This document shows, in pieces, positions 16,840-17,548 of a stretch of DNA of 17,548 bases (its first letter is position 1; each line of letters begins with the position of its first letter). The notes beneath the pieces were generated by a model that was given only the letters and a program-made list of their open reading frames with translations, was not told the origin of the DNA and made no database searches. Source of the DNA: Smittium culicis (lineage: Eukaryota > Kickxellomycota > Harpellomycetes > Harpellales > Legeriomycetaceae); NCBI GenBank assembly GCA_001970855.1, contig LSSN01003212.1, positions 1 to 17,548 of the forward strand, in the 5' to 3' direction. The translations under genes were made by a program, and so were the position numbers.

Positions 16840-17548
16840 TTTTTTTTTTTTTTTAATGCTGCTTCGATGCTATGTATTTTGCAATCTCTTTTCCAGCCTT
16901 TTGGGATTTCCCGCCCTTTTTTTCTTTCGAGTAAGGCGAATGGATCTGAGCCTGTGACAGGTAATAATTGGCTGTAAATTAAACAATGAACTCGAAACAT
17001 TTTGGGCCAATAGATACCACTGTATTTGACGTTGGCTTGAAATGTAATCCTCAGTGAATTTAAAATGCGTGATTGGGGCCTGATTAGGCTTTTAAAGTAT
17101 CGCAAGAGATTTGATTCTGGACTTTAAGCCAAACACTTGAAGATACTAATCTACAAGCGGAGCTTGCTTGAAATAACTAAAACGCATGTAAAAGGTTGAA
17201 TATAGCTAAGACTGTCGCACATAAGCACTTTATAGGGTCAGTATTTTCAGCCCTCTCAGCCCCTGCAAAAATAATATTAGATAAACAGTGCAAGGAGGAA
17301 AGTATCTTTTCTCAGCTAATCTTATACAGTTCTATTTAACACGATCGCAGTAGAATTATACTTTTTTGGACATACCGCCAAAGAAAGAAAATAATGGGCG
17401 TAAACCTTTTTTTTAGCAGCCACTAAATCTATGCAATATTCTCAAATGAGATAAAACCCCAATTTTTTCAATAAAGTCTAGCTTGCGTATGGCACTATAC
17501 TCTCTCGCTCAAAAGGCACACTTCATTTTGAATCCTACCTCAAGAAAG
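16840..17548. other. Window end: decayed-looking frames, no gene called
   Basis: A minus-strand frame (17105-16824) encodes 93 residues including YSGIYWPKMF, faintly like the YWPKM of retroelement integrase zinc-binding regions, but no His/Cys ligands surround it. Further minus-strand stretches between 17160 and 17548 are open for 25-35 codons and then break. This may be an old retroelement relic, or noise. Confidence 0.3.

Noticed and set aside
1..17548. CRISPR arrays, phage, toxin-antitoxin or other bacterial systems
   Set aside because: Intron-bearing eukaryotic genes throughout; no regularly spaced identical repeats, and the only tandem array is degenerate.

Overview
This window looks like nuclear DNA of an AT-rich fungus, probably an early-diverging ('zygomycete') lineage. 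The evidence is short spliceosomal introns (73-150 nt) with GT...AG ends and CTAAC/TAAC-type branch points, AATAAA poly(A) signals, Asn/Ser-rich low-complexity protein segments, and a CSL-family (RBP-J/Su(H)/LAG-1) transcription factor of the enlarged fungal type. No bacterial gene organisation is seen. The lineage is an inference and was not tested by any search.

Layout. About 1-3,348 is gene-poor. It holds two eroded tRNA relics on the + strand: a tRNA-Ser(AGA) split by a 279-bp insertion, and a tRNA-Lys(CTT). It also holds a 13-bp-arm hairpin and a small TTAA-flanked element with TTAACCCTTT ends, next to a diverged copy of its left part. Next come three + strand genes: a five-exon 20S proteasome alpha-1 subunit (SCL1/PSMA6, 241 aa), a four-exon ZFAND2-type AN1 zinc-finger protein (196 aa) with a polybasic tail and a C-terminal CaaX box, and an intronless SUA5 threonylcarbamoyl-AMP synthase (692 aa) with a presequence-like N-terminus. 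After a 1.8-kb intergenic stretch lies the convergent minus-strand CSL gene. It is two exons that join in frame to give 1,500 aa. Beyond its TATA box and palindrome are a purine-biased upstream region, a degenerate ~30-bp tandem repeat, and about 0.7 kb with only decayed-looking reading frames.

The genes form no operon. The proteasome subunit and the AN1 protein both belong to protein quality control; known ZFAND2 proteins associate with the proteasome or p97. SUA5 makes the precursor of tRNA t6A37. The CSL protein has its DNA-contact motifs intact. I see no clearly new multi-gene system. The most interesting points are the interrupted tRNA-Ser, the CaaX-tailed AN1 protein, the alternative starts of SUA5, and the palindrome/TATA arrangement and intron/stop geometry of the CSL gene.
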